Positions 37,984 to 47,003 of a stretch of 64,000 nt of DNA are shown here, in pieces. The notes under the pieces were generated by a model. It had not been told where the DNA came from. It ran no database searches and was given only the letters and a program-made list of their open reading frames with translations. The translations under genes and the position numbers were made by a program. The DNA comes from Pseudomonas schmalbachii (GTDB taxonomy: Bacteria; Pseudomonadota; Gammaproteobacteria; Pseudomonadales; Pseudomonadaceae). The stretch spans positions 62,001-126,000 of the forward strand of contig NZ_JAELYA010000010.1 of assembly GCF_017589465.1 (NCBI RefSeq), read 5' to 3'. The stretch's first letter is position 1, and the number at the start of each line of letters is the position of its first letter.

Positions 37984-39057
37984 ATGACCGGAAACTCCAG
38001 ACGCTGGCTGTTCCGCGGAATGATCGCCGTGGCGCTCGCGGTGGCCGCTGCACTGGCCTGGCAGACCCTCAAACCCGACGGGCTCGGCGACGGCTTCGCC
38101 AGCGGCAACGGGCGCATCGAAGCCACCGAGGTGGACGTCGCGACCAAGCTGCCCGGGCGGGTGGCGGAAATCCTGGTGGACGAAGGCGACTTCGTGAAGA
38201 TCGGCCAGGTCGTCGCGCGCATGGATACCCAGGTGCTCCAGGCGCAACTGGCGCAGGCCGAAGCGCAGGCGCGCCAGGCGCAGAACGCCAAGCTCACCGC
38301 CACCGCCCTGGTGGCGCAGCGGGAAAGCGAGCAGGCCACCGCCAGCGCGGTGGTCAACCAGCGCCAGGCGGAACTGACCGCCGCGCAGAAGCGTTTCGCC
38401 CGTACCGAAGCGCTGGTCAGGCGCAACGCCCTGCCGCAACAGCAACTCGACGACGACCGCGCGGTGCTGCAGAGCGCCCAGGCGGCGCTGGCCGCGTCGC
38501 GTTCGCAGGTGCTCTCTGCGCAGGCCGGCATCGAGGCGGCGCGCTCCCAGGTGATCGAGGCGCAGTCGGCCATCGAGGCCGCCGATGCCAGCGTCGCGAG
38601 GCTGCAGGCGGATATCGACGACAGCCTGCTCAAGGCGCCGCGCAACGGCCGCGTGCAGTACCGCGTGGCGCAGCCCGGCGAGGTGCTGGCGGCGGGCGGC
38701 AAGCTGCTCAACATGGTCGACCTGAGCGACGTCTACATGACCTTCTTCCTCCCGGCGCCGCAGGCCGGATTGCTGCAGCTGGGGCAGGAAGTTCGGCTGG
38801 TGATCGACGCGGCGCCGCAGTACGTGATTCCGGCGAAGCTGTCGTATGTCGCCAGCGTCGCGCAGTTCACCCCAAAGACCGTGGAAACCGCCAGCGAGCG
38901 CGAAAAGCTGATGTTCCGGGTCAAGGCGCGCATCGATCCGGAACTGCTGCGCAAGCACATCACCTACGTGAAGACCGGCGTGCCGGGGATGGCCTACCTG
39001 CGCCTCGATCCCCAGGCCGAGTGGCCGGCGGACCTGCAGATCAGGGTTCCTGAATGA
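37984..39057 (+). CDS. HlyD-family membrane fusion/adaptor protein
   Basis: The 357-residue periplasmic adaptor has an N-terminal anchor ([14 protein letters not shown], about 13-26), the biotinyl-lipoyl half motif [18 protein letters not shown], and a long alanine/glutamine-rich coiled-coil hairpin (about 85-205). It then has the closing lipoyl half [20 protein letters not shown]. It links the inner-membrane exporter to an outer-membrane channel. ATG 37984 follows GGGAGGA, a strong site. The stop overlaps the next gene's ATG by 4 bases, so three exporter genes are coupled. The closest E. coli equivalent is YhiI. Confidence 0.92.
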   Translation: MTGNSRRWLFRGMIAVALAVAAALAWQTLKPDGLGDGFASGNGRIEATEVDVATKLPGRVAEILVDEGDFVKIGQVVARMDTQVLQAQLAQAEAQARQAQNAKLTATALVAQRESEQATASAVVNQRQAELTAAQKRFARTEALVRRNALPQQQLDDDRAVLQSAQAALAASRSQVLSAQAGIEAARSQVIEAQSAIEAADASVARLQADIDDSLLKAPRNGRVQYRVAQPGEVLAAGGKLLNMVDLSDVYMTFFLPAPQAGLLQLGQEVRLVIDAAPQYVIPAKLSYVASVAQFTPKTVETASEREKLMFRVKARIDPELLRKHITYVKTGVPGMAYLRLDPQAEWPADLQIRVPE

Positions 39058-41783
39058 ACGGCGGGGCGGACAGCGTGGCGCGCCTGTCCGGGGTGTCGCT
39101 GCGCTACGGCGCGACGCGTGCGGTCGACGAGGTCAGCCTGGAGATTCCGGCCAACCGCATGGTCGGCCTGATCGGCCCGGACGGCGTCGGCAAGTCCAGC
39201 CTGCTGGCGCTGATCGCCGGCGCGCGGAAGATGCAGGACGGCGAGATCGCCGTGCTCGGCGGCGACATGCGCAGCCGGAAGCATCGCCGCACGGTCTGCC
39301 CGCGCATCGCCTACATGCCGCAGGGGCTGGGCAAGAACCTCTATCCGACGCTGTCGGTGTTCGAGAACGTCGATTTCTTCGGCCGCCTGTTCGGCCACGA
39401 GAAGGCCGAGCGCGAGCGGCGCATCGCCGACCTGCTGCGCAGCACCGGGCTGGCGCCGTTCGCCGACCGCCCGGCGGGCAAGCTCTCCGGCGGCATGAAG
39501 CAGAAGCTCGGGCTGTGCTGCGCGCTGATCCACGATCCCGACCTGCTGATCCTCGACGAGCCGACCACCGGCGTCGATCCGCTGTCGCGCAACCAGTTCT
39601 GGGAGCTGATCGAGCGCATCCGCGCCGACCACCAGGGCATGAGCGTGCTGGTGGCGACTGCCTACATGGAGGAGGCCGAGCGCTTCGACTGGCTGGTGGC
39701 GATGGACGAGGGCCGGGTGCTGGCCACCGGCACGCCCGCCGAGCTGCGCGAGCGCACCGGCAAGCCGTCGCTGGAGGCCGCCTTCATCGCCCTGCTGCCG
39801 GAGCGCAAGCGCCATGGCCACCACGAGCTGCGGATTCCGCCGCGCAGGCAGTTCGACGGCATCGCCATCGAGGCCCACGACCTGACCTGCCGCTTCGGCG
39901 ATTTCGTCGCGGTGGATCACGTCAGCTTCCGCATCGAGCGCGGGGAAATCTTCGGCTTCCTCGGCTCCAACGGCTGCGGCAAGTCCACCACCATGAAGAT
40001 GCTCACCGGCCTGCTGCCGGCCAGCGAGGGCAACTGCGCGCTGTTCGGCCAGGCGGTGGATGCGAAGGACATGGAGACGCGCCGGCGGGTCGGCTACATG
40101 TCGCAGTCGTTCTCGCTGTACAGCGAGCTGACCGTATTGCAGAACCTCGAACTGCACGCGCGGCTGTTCCACCTGCCGGCGGAAAGCATCGATCCGCGGG
40201 TGGCGGAAATGCTCCAGCGTTTCGACCTCGAAGCGGTGCGCGACGAACTGCCGGGCCGCCTGCCGCTGGGCATTCGCCAGCGCCTGTCGCTGGCGGTGGC
40301 GGTCATCCACAAGCCGGAAATCCTCATCCTCGACGAACCGACCTCGGGCGTCGACCCGGTGGCCCGCGACGGCTTCTGGGAGCTGATGGTCGAGCTGTCG
40401 CGCAACGACGGCGTGACCATCTTCATCTCCACCCACTTCATGAACGAGGCGCAGCGCTGCGACCGCATCTCGCTGATGCACGCCGGCCGCGTGCTGGCCA
40501 GCGGCACGCCGGACGAGCTGACCGAGCAGCGCGGCCTGGGCAGCCTGGAGGCGACCTTCATCGCCTACCTGGAGGAAGCGGCCGGCACCGGCGAACCGGT
40601 GGAAACGCCGCCGCCAATGGAAAGCGCCGACAGTGCGCCGCATCGCCAGCGCAGGTCGCGCTTCAGCCTGCTGCGCCTGCTCAGCTATGCGCGGCGCGAG
40701 ACCATGGAGCTGCGCCGCGATCCGATCCGCCTGACCCTGGCGCTGCTCGGCACGGTGATGCTGATGTTCATCATCGGCTACGGCATCAACATGGATGTCG
40801 AGGACCTGTCCTACGCCGTGCTCGACCGCGACCAGACCACCACCAGCGAGGCCTACGCGCTGAACCTCGCCGGCTCGCGCTACTTCATCGAGCACGCGCC
40901 GATCCACGACTACTCGGAACTCGACCGGCGCATGCGCAGCGGCGAGCTGAGCCTGGCCATCGAGATTCCGCCGGGCTTCGGCCGCGACCTCAAGCGCGGC
41001 GCCGCCCCGGCCATCGGCGCCTGGGTCGACGGCGCCATGCCGACCCGCGCCAACACCGTGCTCGGCTATGTGCAGGGCATCCACAACCAGTACCTCGCCG
41101 ACCTCGCGCGGCAATCGGCCATGGACGCCCCGGGCGCGCCATCGACCATCGAGCTGCGCTACCGCTACAACCCCGACGTGGAGAGCATCAAGGCGATGGT
41201 GCCGGCGGTGATTCCGCTGCTGCTGATCATGATCCCGGCGATGCTCACCGCCCTCGGCGTGGTGCGCGAGAAGGAGCTGGGCTCGATCACCAACCTCTAC
41301 GTCACGCCGGTCACGCGCCTGGAGTTCCTGCTCGGCAAGCAGTTGCCCTACATCGCCATGGGCATGGTCAACTTCCTGCTGATGGTGGCGCTGGCGGTGC
41401 TGATGTTCGGCGTGCCGCTCAAGGGCAGCTTCCTCGCGCTGCTGATCGGCGCGCTGCTCTACGTGACATGCAGCACCGGCCTCGGCCTGGTGCTGTCGAC
41501 CTTCATGCGCAGCCAGATCGCCGCGGTGTTCGGCGTGGCCATCGCCACCATGATCCCGGCGGTGCAGTTCTCCGGCTTCATCCACCCGGTTTCCTCGCTG
41601 GAAGGGGTGGGCCTGTGGATCGGCAAGGTCTACCCGGCGTCACACTTCCTGGTGATCAGCCGCGGGACCTTTTCCAAGGCGCTGGGCTTCCCGGACCTGT
41701 GGAGCTACTACCTGCCGCTGCTGATCGCCATCCCGCTGCTGACCGCGCTCAGCGTGCGTTTCCTGAAGAAGCAGGAGGACTGA
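39054..41783 (+). CDS. Tandem-ATPase/ABC-2 permease fusion exporter, RbbA (YhiH)-like
   Basis: The 909-residue protein contains ABC domain 1 (about 8-240; Walker [10 protein letters not shown], signature [15 protein letters not shown]), ABC domain 2 (about 268-500; Walker [12 protein letters not shown], signature [15 protein letters not shown]), and an ABC-2 permease half from about residue 540 with a large periplasmic loop and six segments. The second signature reads LPLGI instead of LSGG, so one composite ATP site may be weak. Order HlyD, fusion, permease equals yhiI-rbbA-yhhJ of E. coli. Substrates are unknown; RbbA was also reported as ribosome associated, which is not implied here. Confidence 0.92.
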   Translation: MNGGADSVARLSGVSLRYGATRAVDEVSLEIPANRMVGLIGPDGVGKSSLLALIAGARKMQDGEIAVLGGDMRSRKHRRTVCPRIAYMPQGLGKNLYPTLSVFENVDFFGRLFGHEKAERERRIADLLRSTGLAPFADRPAGKLSGGMKQKLGLCCALIHDPDLLILDEPTTGVDPLSRNQFWELIERIRADHQGMSVLVATAYMEEAERFDWLVAMDEGRVLATGTPAELRERTGKPSLEAAFIALLPERKRHGHHELRIPPRRQFDGIAIEAHDLTCRFGDFVAVDHVSFRIERGEIFGFLGSNGCGKSTTMKMLTGLLPASEGNCALFGQAVDAKDMETRRRVGYMSQSFSLYSELTVLQNLELHARLFHLPAESIDPRVAEMLQRFDLEAVRDELPGRLPLGIRQRLSLAVAVIHKPEILILDEPTSGVDPVARDGFWELMVELSRNDGVTIFISTHFMNEAQRCDRISLMHAGRVLASGTPDELTEQRGLGSLEATFIAYLEEAAGTGEPVETPPPMESADSAPHRQRRSRFSLLRLLSYARRETMELRRDPIRLTLALLGTVMLMFIIGYGINMDVEDLSYAVLDRDQTTTSEAYALNLAGSRYFIEHAPIHDYSELDRRMRSGELSLAIEIPPGFGRDLKRGAAPAIGAWVDGAMPTRANTVLGYVQGIHNQYLADLARQSAMDAPGAPSTIELRYRYNPDVESIKAMVPAVIPLLLIMIPAMLTALGVVREKELGSITNLYVTPVTRLEFLLGKQLPYIAMGMVNFLLMVALAVLMFGVPLKGSFLALLIGALLYVTCSTGLGLVLSTFMRSQIAAVFGVAIATMIPAVQFSGFIHPVSSLEGVGLWIGKVYPASHFLVISRGTFSKALGFPDLWSYYLPLLIAIPLLTALSVRFLKKQED

Positions 41784-41786
41784 GCC

Positions 41787-42911
41787 GTGCGCCGCCTGCT
41801 GAACGTGTTCCACCTCGGCATCAAGGAATTCCGCAGCCTCGGCCGCGACTACGCGATGCTGGCGCTGATCGCCTGGGCCTTCACCCTCGGCGTCTACAGT
41901 TCCGCCACCGGCCTGCCGGAAACCCTGCACCACGCGCCCATCGCGGTGGTCGACGAGGACCAGTCGCAGCTGTCCTCGCGCATCGTCAACGCCTTCCAGC
42001 CGCCGTACTTCCGCCTGCCGGCGATGATCGACCCGGCGCAGATGGATCGCGGCCTGGATACCGGGCTGTACACCTTCACCCTGGACATTCCGCCGGACTT
42101 CCAGCGCGACGTGCTGGCCGGGCGGCAGCCGGCGATCCAGGTCAACGTCGATGCCACGCAGACGGCGCAGGCGTTCTCCGGCGCCGGTTACATCCAGAAC
42201 ATCGTCGCCACCGAGGTGCGCGAGTTCGTCAGCCGCTACCGCGAGGCGCCGGCGATGCCGGTCGGGCTGGACGTGCGCATGCAGTTCAACCCGAACCTGA
42301 CCCAGTCGTGGTTCGGCGCGGTGGTGGAGGTGATCAACCAGATCACCATGCTGTCGATCATCCTCACCGGCGCCGCGCTGATCCGCGAGCGCGAACACGG
42401 TACCGTCGAGCACCTGCTGGTGATGCCGCTGTCGGCGCTGGAGATCATGCTGGCCAAGGTCTGGTCGATGGGCGTGGTGGTGCTGGGCGCGGCGGCGCTG
42501 TCGCTGACCGTGGTGGTGCAGGGCTGGCTGGCGGTGCCGCTGGGCGGCTCGCTGGCGCTGTTCCTGCTCGGCGCGGCGCTGAACCTGTTCGCCACCACCT
42601 CCATCGGCATCTTCCTCGGCACCGTGGCGCGCTCGATGCCGCAACTCGGCCTGCTGACCATCCTGGTGCTGCTGCCGCTGCAGATCCTCTCCGGCGGCAC
42701 CACGCCGCGCGAGAGCATGCCGGAACTGGTGCAGCAGATCATGCTGGCGGCGCCGACCACCCACTTCGTCAGCCTGGCCCAGGCGATCCTCTATCGCGGC
42801 GCGGGACTCGCCATCGTCTGGCCGCAGTTTCTGGCGATCATCGCCATCGGCTCGGCGTTCTTCGCCGGCGCCCTGTGGCGCTTCCGCCGGACCATCGGCC
42901 AGATGGCATGA
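41787..42911 (+). CDS. ABC-2 type permease (YhhJ-like)
   Basis: The 374-residue permease has an N-terminal segment (DYAMLALIAWAFTLGVYS), a large periplasmic domain (about 45-170) and five C-terminal segments, including LTILVLLPLQILSGGTTP. It starts at GTG 41787, three bases after the previous stop, behind GGAGGACTGAGCC. It pairs with the permease half of the fusion protein. The last 24 codons together with the following REP pair are tandemly duplicated at 43006-43171. Confidence 0.92.
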   Translation: MRRLLNVFHLGIKEFRSLGRDYAMLALIAWAFTLGVYSSATGLPETLHHAPIAVVDEDQSQLSSRIVNAFQPPYFRLPAMIDPAQMDRGLDTGLYTFTLDIPPDFQRDVLAGRQPAIQVNVDATQTAQAFSGAGYIQNIVATEVREFVSRYREAPAMPVGLDVRMQFNPNLTQSWFGAVVEVINQITMLSIILTGAALIREREHGTVEHLLVMPLSALEIMLAKVWSMGVVVLGAAALSLTVVVQGWLAVPLGGSLALFLLGAALNLFATTSIGIFLGTVARSMPQLGLLTILVLLPLQILSGGTTPRESMPELVQQIMLAAPTTHFVSLAQAILYRGAGLAIVWPQFLAIIAIGSAFFAGALWRFRRTIGQMA

Positions 42912-43005
42912 GCGGCTTCTCGTAGGTTGGGCTGAGGCACGAAGCCCAACGATGGCCGGGCGCTGCACCGTTGGGCTTCGCTGCGCTCAGCGCCAACCTA
43001 CGGTT
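42840..43005. repeat. Tandem duplication, copy 1 (permease 3' end plus REP)
   Basis: A 166-base unit holding the last 24 codons of the ABC-2 permease, its stop, and a class A REP pair (42922-43001). It is followed directly by copy 2. Confidence 0.92.
42922..43001. repeat. REP inverted pair, class A (in copy 1)
   Basis: GTAGGTTGGGCTGAGGCACG opens the left arm and the right arm ends GCTCAGCGCCAACCTAC. Confidence 0.9.
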
Positions 43006-43171
43006 ATCGCCATCGGCTCGGCGTTCTTCGCCGGCGCCCTGTGGCGCTTCCGCCGGACCATCGGGCAGATGGCCTGAGCGGCTTTTCGTAGGTTGGGCTG
43101 AGGCACGAAGCCCAACGATGGCCGGGCGCTGCACCGTTGGGCTTCGCTGCGCTCAGCGCCAACCTGCGGTT
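43006..43171. pseudogene. Tandem duplication, copy 2: orphan permease tail plus REP
   Basis: This repeats 42840-43005 almost exactly; differences seen by eye are GGCCAGATGGCATGA versus GGGCAGATGGCCTGA, CTTCTCG versus CTTTTCG, and CCTAC versus CCTGC. It holds the last 24 permease codons without a start, so it is a non-functional gene fragment, followed by a class A REP pair at 43088-43167. Its right edge abuts the stop codon of the acyltransferase gene (43170-43172). Confidence 0.92.
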
Positions 43172-44057
43172 ACAGCTCCTTGCGGAGTTGGTCGATGCGG
43201 TCGTCCTTCTCCGTCCACAGGCGCGATACCCAATCCTGCACCTGCTGGCGGAATTGCCCGTCGTTCTCGTAGTCGCCCTGCCACAGCGCCGGGTCGATGG
43301 CGTGGGTGCGGATATCCACGATCACATGGGGAACCTTGCCGCTGAGCAGGTCCCAGAAGCCCGGCGCGCGGCCCTGCGGGTAGACCACGGTGACATCCAG
43401 CATGGCGTCGAGCTGTTCGCCGAGGGCGCCGAGGACGAAGGCCACGCCGCCGGCCTTCGGCTTGAGCAGGTTGCGGTACGGCGACTGCTGGCGGGCGTGC
43501 TTGGCCGGGGTGAAGCGGGTGCCTTCGAGGTAGTTCACCACCGTCACCGGCATGCGCTTGAACTTCTCGCAGGCGGCCTTGGTGATTTCCAGGTCCTTGC
43601 CCTTCAGGTGCGGGTTCTTCTCCAGGAAGTCCCTGGCGTAGCGCTTCATGAACGGGTAGTCCAGCGCCCAGAAGGCCAGGCCGAGCAGGGGCACCCAGAT
43701 CAGCTCCTTCTTCAGGAAGAACTTGAAGTACGGCGCCTTGCGGTTGAACGCCTGCACCAGCGCCGGGATATCGACCCAGGACTGGTGGTTGCTCACCACC
43801 AGGTAGGACGTATCGCCGCGCAGGTCGCCGGCGCCGCGGATGTCCCAGTGCGTCGGGGTGAGCAGGGCGAAGATGGCCTTGCAGAGTTCCGCCCAGGTCT
43901 CGGCGACCCACATCACGCCCCGCGAACACGCATCCTTCAGCGCCTGGCCGGGCAGCACCAGCTTGAGCAGGGCGATCAGCAGCAGCGGGCCGATCAGGAT
44001 CAGGGTGTTGAGCAGCAACAGAAGGCTGGCGAAGACGCCTGTCAGCAGTGCCTGCAT
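43170..44057 (-). CDS. YihG-like 1-acylglycerol-phosphate acyltransferase family protein
   Basis: The 295-residue PlsC-fold protein has an N-terminal membrane segment (ASLLLLLNTLILIGPLLLIA), the catalytic NHQSWVD (HX4D, about 89-95), PFMKRYARDFL and the EGTRFTPAKH motif that binds the acceptor phosphate. The extended pattern (SWVDIPALV, LGLAFWALDYPFMKRY, CEKFKRMPVTVVNYLEGTRF) matches YihG of E. coli more than PlsC itself. It presumably acylates lysophosphatidic acid at the inner membrane. ATG 44057 follows AAGGAACCGGACC. It is divergent from the aspartyl protease gene. Confidence 0.88.
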   Translation of the reverse strand: MQALLTGVFASLLLLLNTLILIGPLLLIALLKLVLPGQALKDACSRGVMWVAETWAELCKAIFALLTPTHWDIRGAGDLRGDTSYLVVSNHQSWVDIPALVQAFNRKAPYFKFFLKKELIWVPLLGLAFWALDYPFMKRYARDFLEKNPHLKGKDLEITKAACEKFKRMPVTVVNYLEGTRFTPAKHARQQSPYRNLLKPKAGGVAFVLGALGEQLDAMLDVTVVYPQGRAPGFWDLLSGKVPHVIVDIRTHAIDPALWQGDYENDGQFRQQVQDWVSRLWTEKDDRIDQLRKEL

Positions 44058-44183
44058 GGCGGTCCGGTTCCTTGTGCGGAGTGACGCGGGCCATGATACG
44101 CAGGCCGCCATGGCTTCCCAAGCTGGCGAACCGTTTGCCGGCGTGTTAGTCCTATGGGGATTGCCCGCCTCTGGAGAACCCGC

Positions 44184-44702
44184 GTGAAGCGCGCCCTCGC
44201 CCTGTTGACCCTGATCGCCCTGCCAGCCCTTGCCGCCGAGCCGCACCTCTACGGACGCTACGAATGGGTCGGCCTGCCGGACCTCGACCGCACCCTGCAG
44301 GCGAAGATGGATACCGGTGCCTACACCTCTTCGCTGTCGGCTCGGGACATCGAGATATTCCAGCGCAACGGCGAGGACTGGGTGCGTTTCCGCCTGGCCA
44401 CCAAGGAAGCCGACAACTCGGTGTACGAGCACAAGCTGGCGCGCATCTCGAAGATCAAGAACCGCGCCGACGGCCGCGACGAGGAGGAGGAAGAGGAGGA
44501 CAACCGCCTCAGCGAGCGCCCGGTGATCGAGCTGCCGGTTTGCCTGGGCGACGACCAGCGGACCATCGAGGTCAACCTCACCGACCGCAGCAACTTCAAC
44601 TACCCGTTCCTGATGGGCGCCAAGGGCCTGCGCAAGTTCCACGTCGCGGTCGACCCGCGCGAGCGCTTCGCCGCCGGCAAGCCGAACTGCTCGGCCGACT
44701 GA
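44184..44702 (+). CDS. RimK-related retropepsin-like protease (PF05618), periplasmic
   Basis: The 172-residue protein has a signal peptide (VKRALALLTLIALPALAA) and the single-domain aspartyl protease motif KMDTGAYTSSLSA (about 38-50), with a conserved core YEWVGLPDL and RPVIELPVCLGDDQRTIEVNL. An acidic run (DEEEEEED) interrupts the middle. The family is often annotated ATP-dependent zinc protease or RimK/LysX, but the fold is a retropepsin. The start is GTG 44184 behind CTGGAGAACCC. It is 17 bases ahead of creB; the same neighbour order is recalled in P. aeruginosa. Confidence 0.85.
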   Translation: MKRALALLTLIALPALAAEPHLYGRYEWVGLPDLDRTLQAKMDTGAYTSSLSARDIEIFQRNGEDWVRFRLATKEADNSVYEHKLARISKIKNRADGRDEEEEEEDNRLSERPVIELPVCLGDDQRTIEVNLTDRSNFNYPFLMGAKGLRKFHVAVDPRERFAAGKPNCSAD

Positions 44703-44719
44703 TATTCAGGGAGCAGGGA

Positions 44720-45403
44720 ATGCCACATATCCTGATCGTCGAAGACGAAGCCGCCATCGCCGACACGCTGCTCTACGCGCTGCAGGCGGAGGGCTTCGCC
44801 GCCACCTGGCTGACCCTGGCCGGCGAGGCTCTGGAACGCTTGCAGCGCGAGGCGTTCGACCTGGTCATCCTCGACGTCGGCCTGCCGGACATCAGCGGCT
44901 TCGAGGCCTGCAAGCGGCTGCGGCGCTTCTCCGAGGTGCCGGTGATCTTCCTCACCGCGCGCAACGCCGAGATCGACCGCGTGGTCGGCCTGGAGATCGG
45001 CGCCGACGACTACGTGGTCAAGCCGTTCAGCCCGCGCGAAGTGGCGGCGCGGGTCAAAGTCATCCTCAAGCGAGTCGCGCCCCGCGAGGCCGCGCCGATG
45101 CAGTCCGGCGGGTCGTTCGAGGTGGACGGCGAGCGCATGCGCATCGCCTATCGCGGCCAGCCGCTGAGTCTGACCCGCCATGAGTTCCGCCTGCTGCAGA
45201 CGCTGCTCGGCCAGCCGGAGCGGGTGTTCAGCCGCGAGCAGTTGCTCGATGCGCTGGGCGTCTCCAGCGAGGCGGGCTACGAGCGCAACATCGACAGCCA
45301 CATCAAGAGCCTGCGCGCCAAGCTGCGCCAGGTCGCCGCCGACGCCGAGCCGATCCAGACCCACCGCGGCCTCGGCTACAGCTACGCGCCGGGCCAGAGC
45401 TGA
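44720..45403 (+). CDS. creB: Response regulator CreB (OmpR/PhoB family)
   Basis: CreB is the DNA-binding partner of the CreC kinase. The 227-residue protein has receiver acidic residues E8, D9, the phosphoacceptor D52 (LVILDVGLPD) and the lysine in VVKPFSPREV. Its winged-helix domain carries LTRHEFRLLQTLL and YERNIDSHIKSLRAKL. ATG 44720 follows CAGGGAGCAGG. The stop overlaps the creC start by one base (TGATG). In Pseudomonas CreBC controls creD and influences beta-lactam response and biofilm. CreB identity rests on motif plus the creC-creD neighbours. Confidence 0.93.
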   Translation: MPHILIVEDEAAIADTLLYALQAEGFAATWLTLAGEALERLQREAFDLVILDVGLPDISGFEACKRLRRFSEVPVIFLTARNAEIDRVVGLEIGADDYVVKPFSPREVAARVKVILKRVAPREAAPMQSGGSFEVDGERMRIAYRGQPLSLTRHEFRLLQTLLGQPERVFSREQLLDALGVSSEAGYERNIDSHIKSLRAKLRQVAADAEPIQTHRGLGYSYAPGQS

Positions 45404-46812
45404 TGCCGCTCGGCGTCCGCATCTTCCTGGTCTACTTCCTGTTCGTCGGGCTGACCGGCTATTTCGTGCTCAGCACGGTGATGGACGAAATCCGCCCCGG
45501 CGTGCGCCAGTCCACCGAGGAAACCCTGGTGGACACCGCCAACCTGCTGGCGGAAATCCTCCGCGACGACCTGAAGCGCGGCACCCTGGCCCAGAGCCAA
45601 CTGCCCGAGCTGTTGCAGGCCTACGGCAAGCGCAGCCCGCAGGCGGATATCTGGGGCGTGCGCAAGACCGAGGTGAACCACCGCATCTACGTCACCGACG
45701 CGCGCGGCATCGTCCTGCTCGACTCCAGCGGCGCGGCGGTGGGGCAGGATTATTCGCGCTGGAACGACGTCCATCTGACCCTGCGCGGCAAGTACGGCGC
45801 GCGCTCGACCCGCGAGTCGGCGGACGACCCGGATTCCTCGGTGATGTACGTCGCGGCGCCGATCAGGGATGGCGAGCGGATCATCGGCGTGGTCTCGGTT
45901 TCCAAACCCAACCGCACCCTGCAACCCTACATCGACCGCTCGCAGCGCCGGCTGGCCTGGCTCGGTGCCGGGCTGATCGGCCTCGGCCTGCTGGTCGGTG
46001 GATTGCTGTCGTGGTGGCTGAGTGGCGCGCTGCGGCGACTGACCCGCTACGCCCAGGCGGTCAGCGAGGGCCGGCGTGCCGAGCTGCCGCGCTACCGTGG
46101 CGGCGAGCTGGCTCAACTGGCCGAAGCGGTGGAACGCATGCGTGTGCAGCTGGAGGGCAGGGAGTATGTCGAGCGCTACGTGCATAGCCTGACCCATGAA
46201 CTGAAGAGTCCGCTGGCGGCCATTCGCGGCGCCGCCGAACTGCTCGAAGGCGAGATGCCGGCGCAGCAGCGGGCGCGCTTCGTCGGCAATATCGCCGGGG
46301 AGAGCGAGCGCCTGCAGCAGGTGATCGAACGGCTGCTCAGCCTGGCCCAGGTGGAGCAACGGCAGGGGCTGGAGGAGCGTGTTGCGGTGCCGTTGCGCGA
46401 GCTGGTCGAGGAACTGTTGCAGGCACGCATCCGCACCGATGTGAAGATCGAGAACCTGCTGGGCGCCGATGCGGTGGTCATGGGCGAGCGCTTCCTGCTG
46501 CGCCAGGCGCTGGCCAACCTGCTGGACAACGCCCTGGACTTCACCCCGGCGGGCGGGACGATCCGCTTCAGCGCCGAACGCGAGGACGGCAACTGGCGGC
46601 TGGCGCTGTTCAACCAGGGCGAACCGATCCCCGACTACGCCCTGCCACGCCTGACCGAACGCTTCTACTCCCTGCCGCGCCCGGGCAGCGGGCGCAAGAG
46701 CACCGGGCTTGGGCTGAACTTCGTCGCCGAAATCGCCGCGCTGCACGGCGGCGAGCTGTGGGTGGGGAATGTCGAAGGTGGCGTCGAAGCGCGGTTGACC
46801 CTGCCGGCGTAG
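45403..46812 (+). CDS. creC: Sensor histidine kinase CreC
   Basis: The 469-residue membrane kinase has a first membrane segment (IFLVYFLFVGLTGYFVLS), a periplasmic sensor (about 25-180), a second membrane segment (GLIGLGLLVGGLLSWW), HAMP, H-box SLTHELKSPLAAIRGAA with H265, and N and G boxes (NLLDNALDF, STGLGLNFV). Its TAG stop at 46810-46812 is the end of the GTAG head of a REP element, so the C-terminus may have been set by REP insertion. Coupled to creB. Confidence 0.93.
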   Translation: MPLGVRIFLVYFLFVGLTGYFVLSTVMDEIRPGVRQSTEETLVDTANLLAEILRDDLKRGTLAQSQLPELLQAYGKRSPQADIWGVRKTEVNHRIYVTDARGIVLLDSSGAAVGQDYSRWNDVHLTLRGKYGARSTRESADDPDSSVMYVAAPIRDGERIIGVVSVSKPNRTLQPYIDRSQRRLAWLGAGLIGLGLLVGGLLSWWLSGALRRLTRYAQAVSEGRRAELPRYRGGELAQLAEAVERMRVQLEGREYVERYVHSLTHELKSPLAAIRGAAELLEGEMPAQQRARFVGNIAGESERLQQVIERLLSLAQVEQRQGLEERVAVPLRELVEELLQARIRTDVKIENLLGADAVVMGERFLLRQALANLLDNALDFTPAGGTIRFSAEREDGNWRLALFNQGEPIPDYALPRLTERFYSLPRPGSGRKSTGLGLNFVAEIAALHGGELWVGNVEGGVEARLTLPA

Positions 46813-46890
46813 GTTGGTGCTGAGCGCAGCGAAGCCCAACATCTGTCGGGCGTGGCACCGTTGGGCTTCGCAAGCTCAGCACCAACCTAC
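46809..46890. repeat. REP inverted pair, class A, overlapping the creC stop
   Basis: GTAG 46809-46812 includes the creC TAG stop; the right arm ends CTCAGCACCAACCTAC. The pair separates creBC from creD. Confidence 0.9.
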
Positions 46891-46912
46891 GGGATCCGAG
46901 TAGTGCCCGGGG

Positions 46913-46934
46913 CAATCTCCACACAATCTCCATA
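46913..46934 (+). promoter_or_regulatory. 11-bp direct repeats upstream of creD, candidate CreB sites
   Basis: CAATCTCC occurs at 46913-46920 and 46924-46931, an 11-base period, with a looser third TTTCCACC after it. The published E. coli cre-tag is two TTCAC half-sites also spaced 11 apart, so the geometry matches though the half-site differs. It lies about 70 bases upstream of the creD ATG. Confidence 0.4.
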
Positions 46935-47003
46935 TTTCCACCCCGGTGGCTCCATCCGCGCCGCCGAGACTCTCCGCATTCCAACCCGACGGAGAGACTC
47001 CCG

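Noticed and set aside
42971-43345. Open frames running through the REP copies beside the acyltransferase gene
   Set aside because: They consist of translated repeats and the antisense of the acyltransferase gene; no start site or domain supports them.
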